Source of the DNA: Phyllobacterium bourgognense
GTDB taxonomy: Bacteria; Pseudomonadota; Alphaproteobacteria; Rhizobiales; Rhizobiaceae
Length of the DNA stretch: 64,000 nt
Direction of reading: 5' to 3'
NCBI RefSeq assembly: GCF_003337575.1
Contig: NZ_QPJM01000001.1
Coordinates: 62,001 to 126,000, forward strand
Part shown: positions 63,874 through 64,000 of the stretch, piece by piece
Layout: each line of letters begins with the position of its first letter
How positions within the stretch are numbered: the stretch's first letter is position 1
Position numbers and translations under genes: made by a program
The notes under the pieces: generated by a model
The model's database searches: none
Seen by the model: only the letters and a program-made list of their open reading frames with translations
What the model was told of the DNA's origin: nothing

Positions 63874-64000
63874 CATTTTAAGGATGAGGAGACCGCTGGG
63901 AGGCTGTCCGTATATCAAAGTTGTCGAACCAAGGATTGGTATCTGCCATCCGGTTTAACACGCGTCGGCATCTTCCCGTTTTCTTCAGTGTTTAAAAAAC

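Noticed and set aside
1-64000. CRISPR array, insertion sequence, prophage or integrase
   Set aside because: No regularly spaced repeats, transposase or phage-like genes were seen.

Overview
This is a 64 kb stretch of chromosome from a member of the Alphaproteobacteria, most likely order Hyphomicrobiales (Rhizobiales), near Phyllobacteriaceae or Brucellaceae. The assignment rests on three gene orders typical of that order: rpmH-rnpA-yidC-yihA-argB; dapD/dapE followed by truA-fmt-def on the opposite strand and then rmuC; and tsaB-rimI-plsC-miaB-phoH-ybeY-corC-lnt-HTH-metK-trmB. The genus is an inference. I saw no insertion sequence, prophage, CRISPR array or plasmid function. The left 28 kb is accessory metabolism and regulation; the right 35 kb is mostly conserved core.

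Left part (1-9.4 kb): a truncated GcvA-type LysR gene faces a DUF1127 small protein. An ArsR regulator and cupin operon faces an MFS exporter gene, with two identical-pattern operators (GTTCAA-N6-TTGAAC) between them. Then come a flavin/PNPOx-like protein, a membrane fatty acid desaturase with a perfect 19-bp inverted repeat upstream, a CHASE2-class III nucleotide cyclase converging on a FecR-domain protein with a histidine-rich tail, a small membrane protein, and tRNA-Arg(CCG).

Middle part (9.6-29.2 kb): a two-gene unit of unknown function ends in a TerB-like DUF533 protein. A LysR gene precedes a nitrilase-family amidohydrolase, an RraA-like protein and a complete polyamine/spermidine-type ABC importer, which look like one uptake-and-hydrolysis unit. 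An exported Fe-type superoxide dismutase follows. A catabolic locus holds the amaB-like semialdehyde dehydrogenase, the HglS-type 2-oxoadipate decarboxylase, a LysR regulator and an amaA-like pipecolate oxidase, together the lower D-lysine/L-pipecolate route to 2-hydroxyglutarate. Next are an hsp20 gene with a ROSE-type RNA thermometer leader, an endo/exonuclease/phosphatase-family protein, a cardiolipin-synthase-like phospholipase D, and an orphan sensor kinase.

Right part (29.3-64 kb): rpmH, rnpA, yidC and yihA are followed by an ECF sigma factor, RskA-like anti-sigma and fasciclin module on the opposite strand, then argB. An Lrp-type regulator faces phenylalanine hydroxylase. A diguanylate cyclase, a pyrimidine 5'-nucleotidase, a LOG-family protein, the lysine-biosynthesis genes dapD and dapE (with a ketopantoate-reductase-like gene between them), truA, fmt, def, rmuC, a CDF metal exporter, a hydantoinase/oxoprolinase-like protein, malate synthase G and a DUF3859 protein follow. 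The window ends with the tsaB to trmB housekeeping block and a promoter-like element pointing out of the window.

The strongest second-look items are the ROSE thermometer, the twin ArsR operators, the nitrilase/RraA/ABC unit, the cyclase/FecR pair with a tandem 13-bp repeat upstream of fecR, and the sigma/anti-sigma/fasciclin module lying between yihA and argB.
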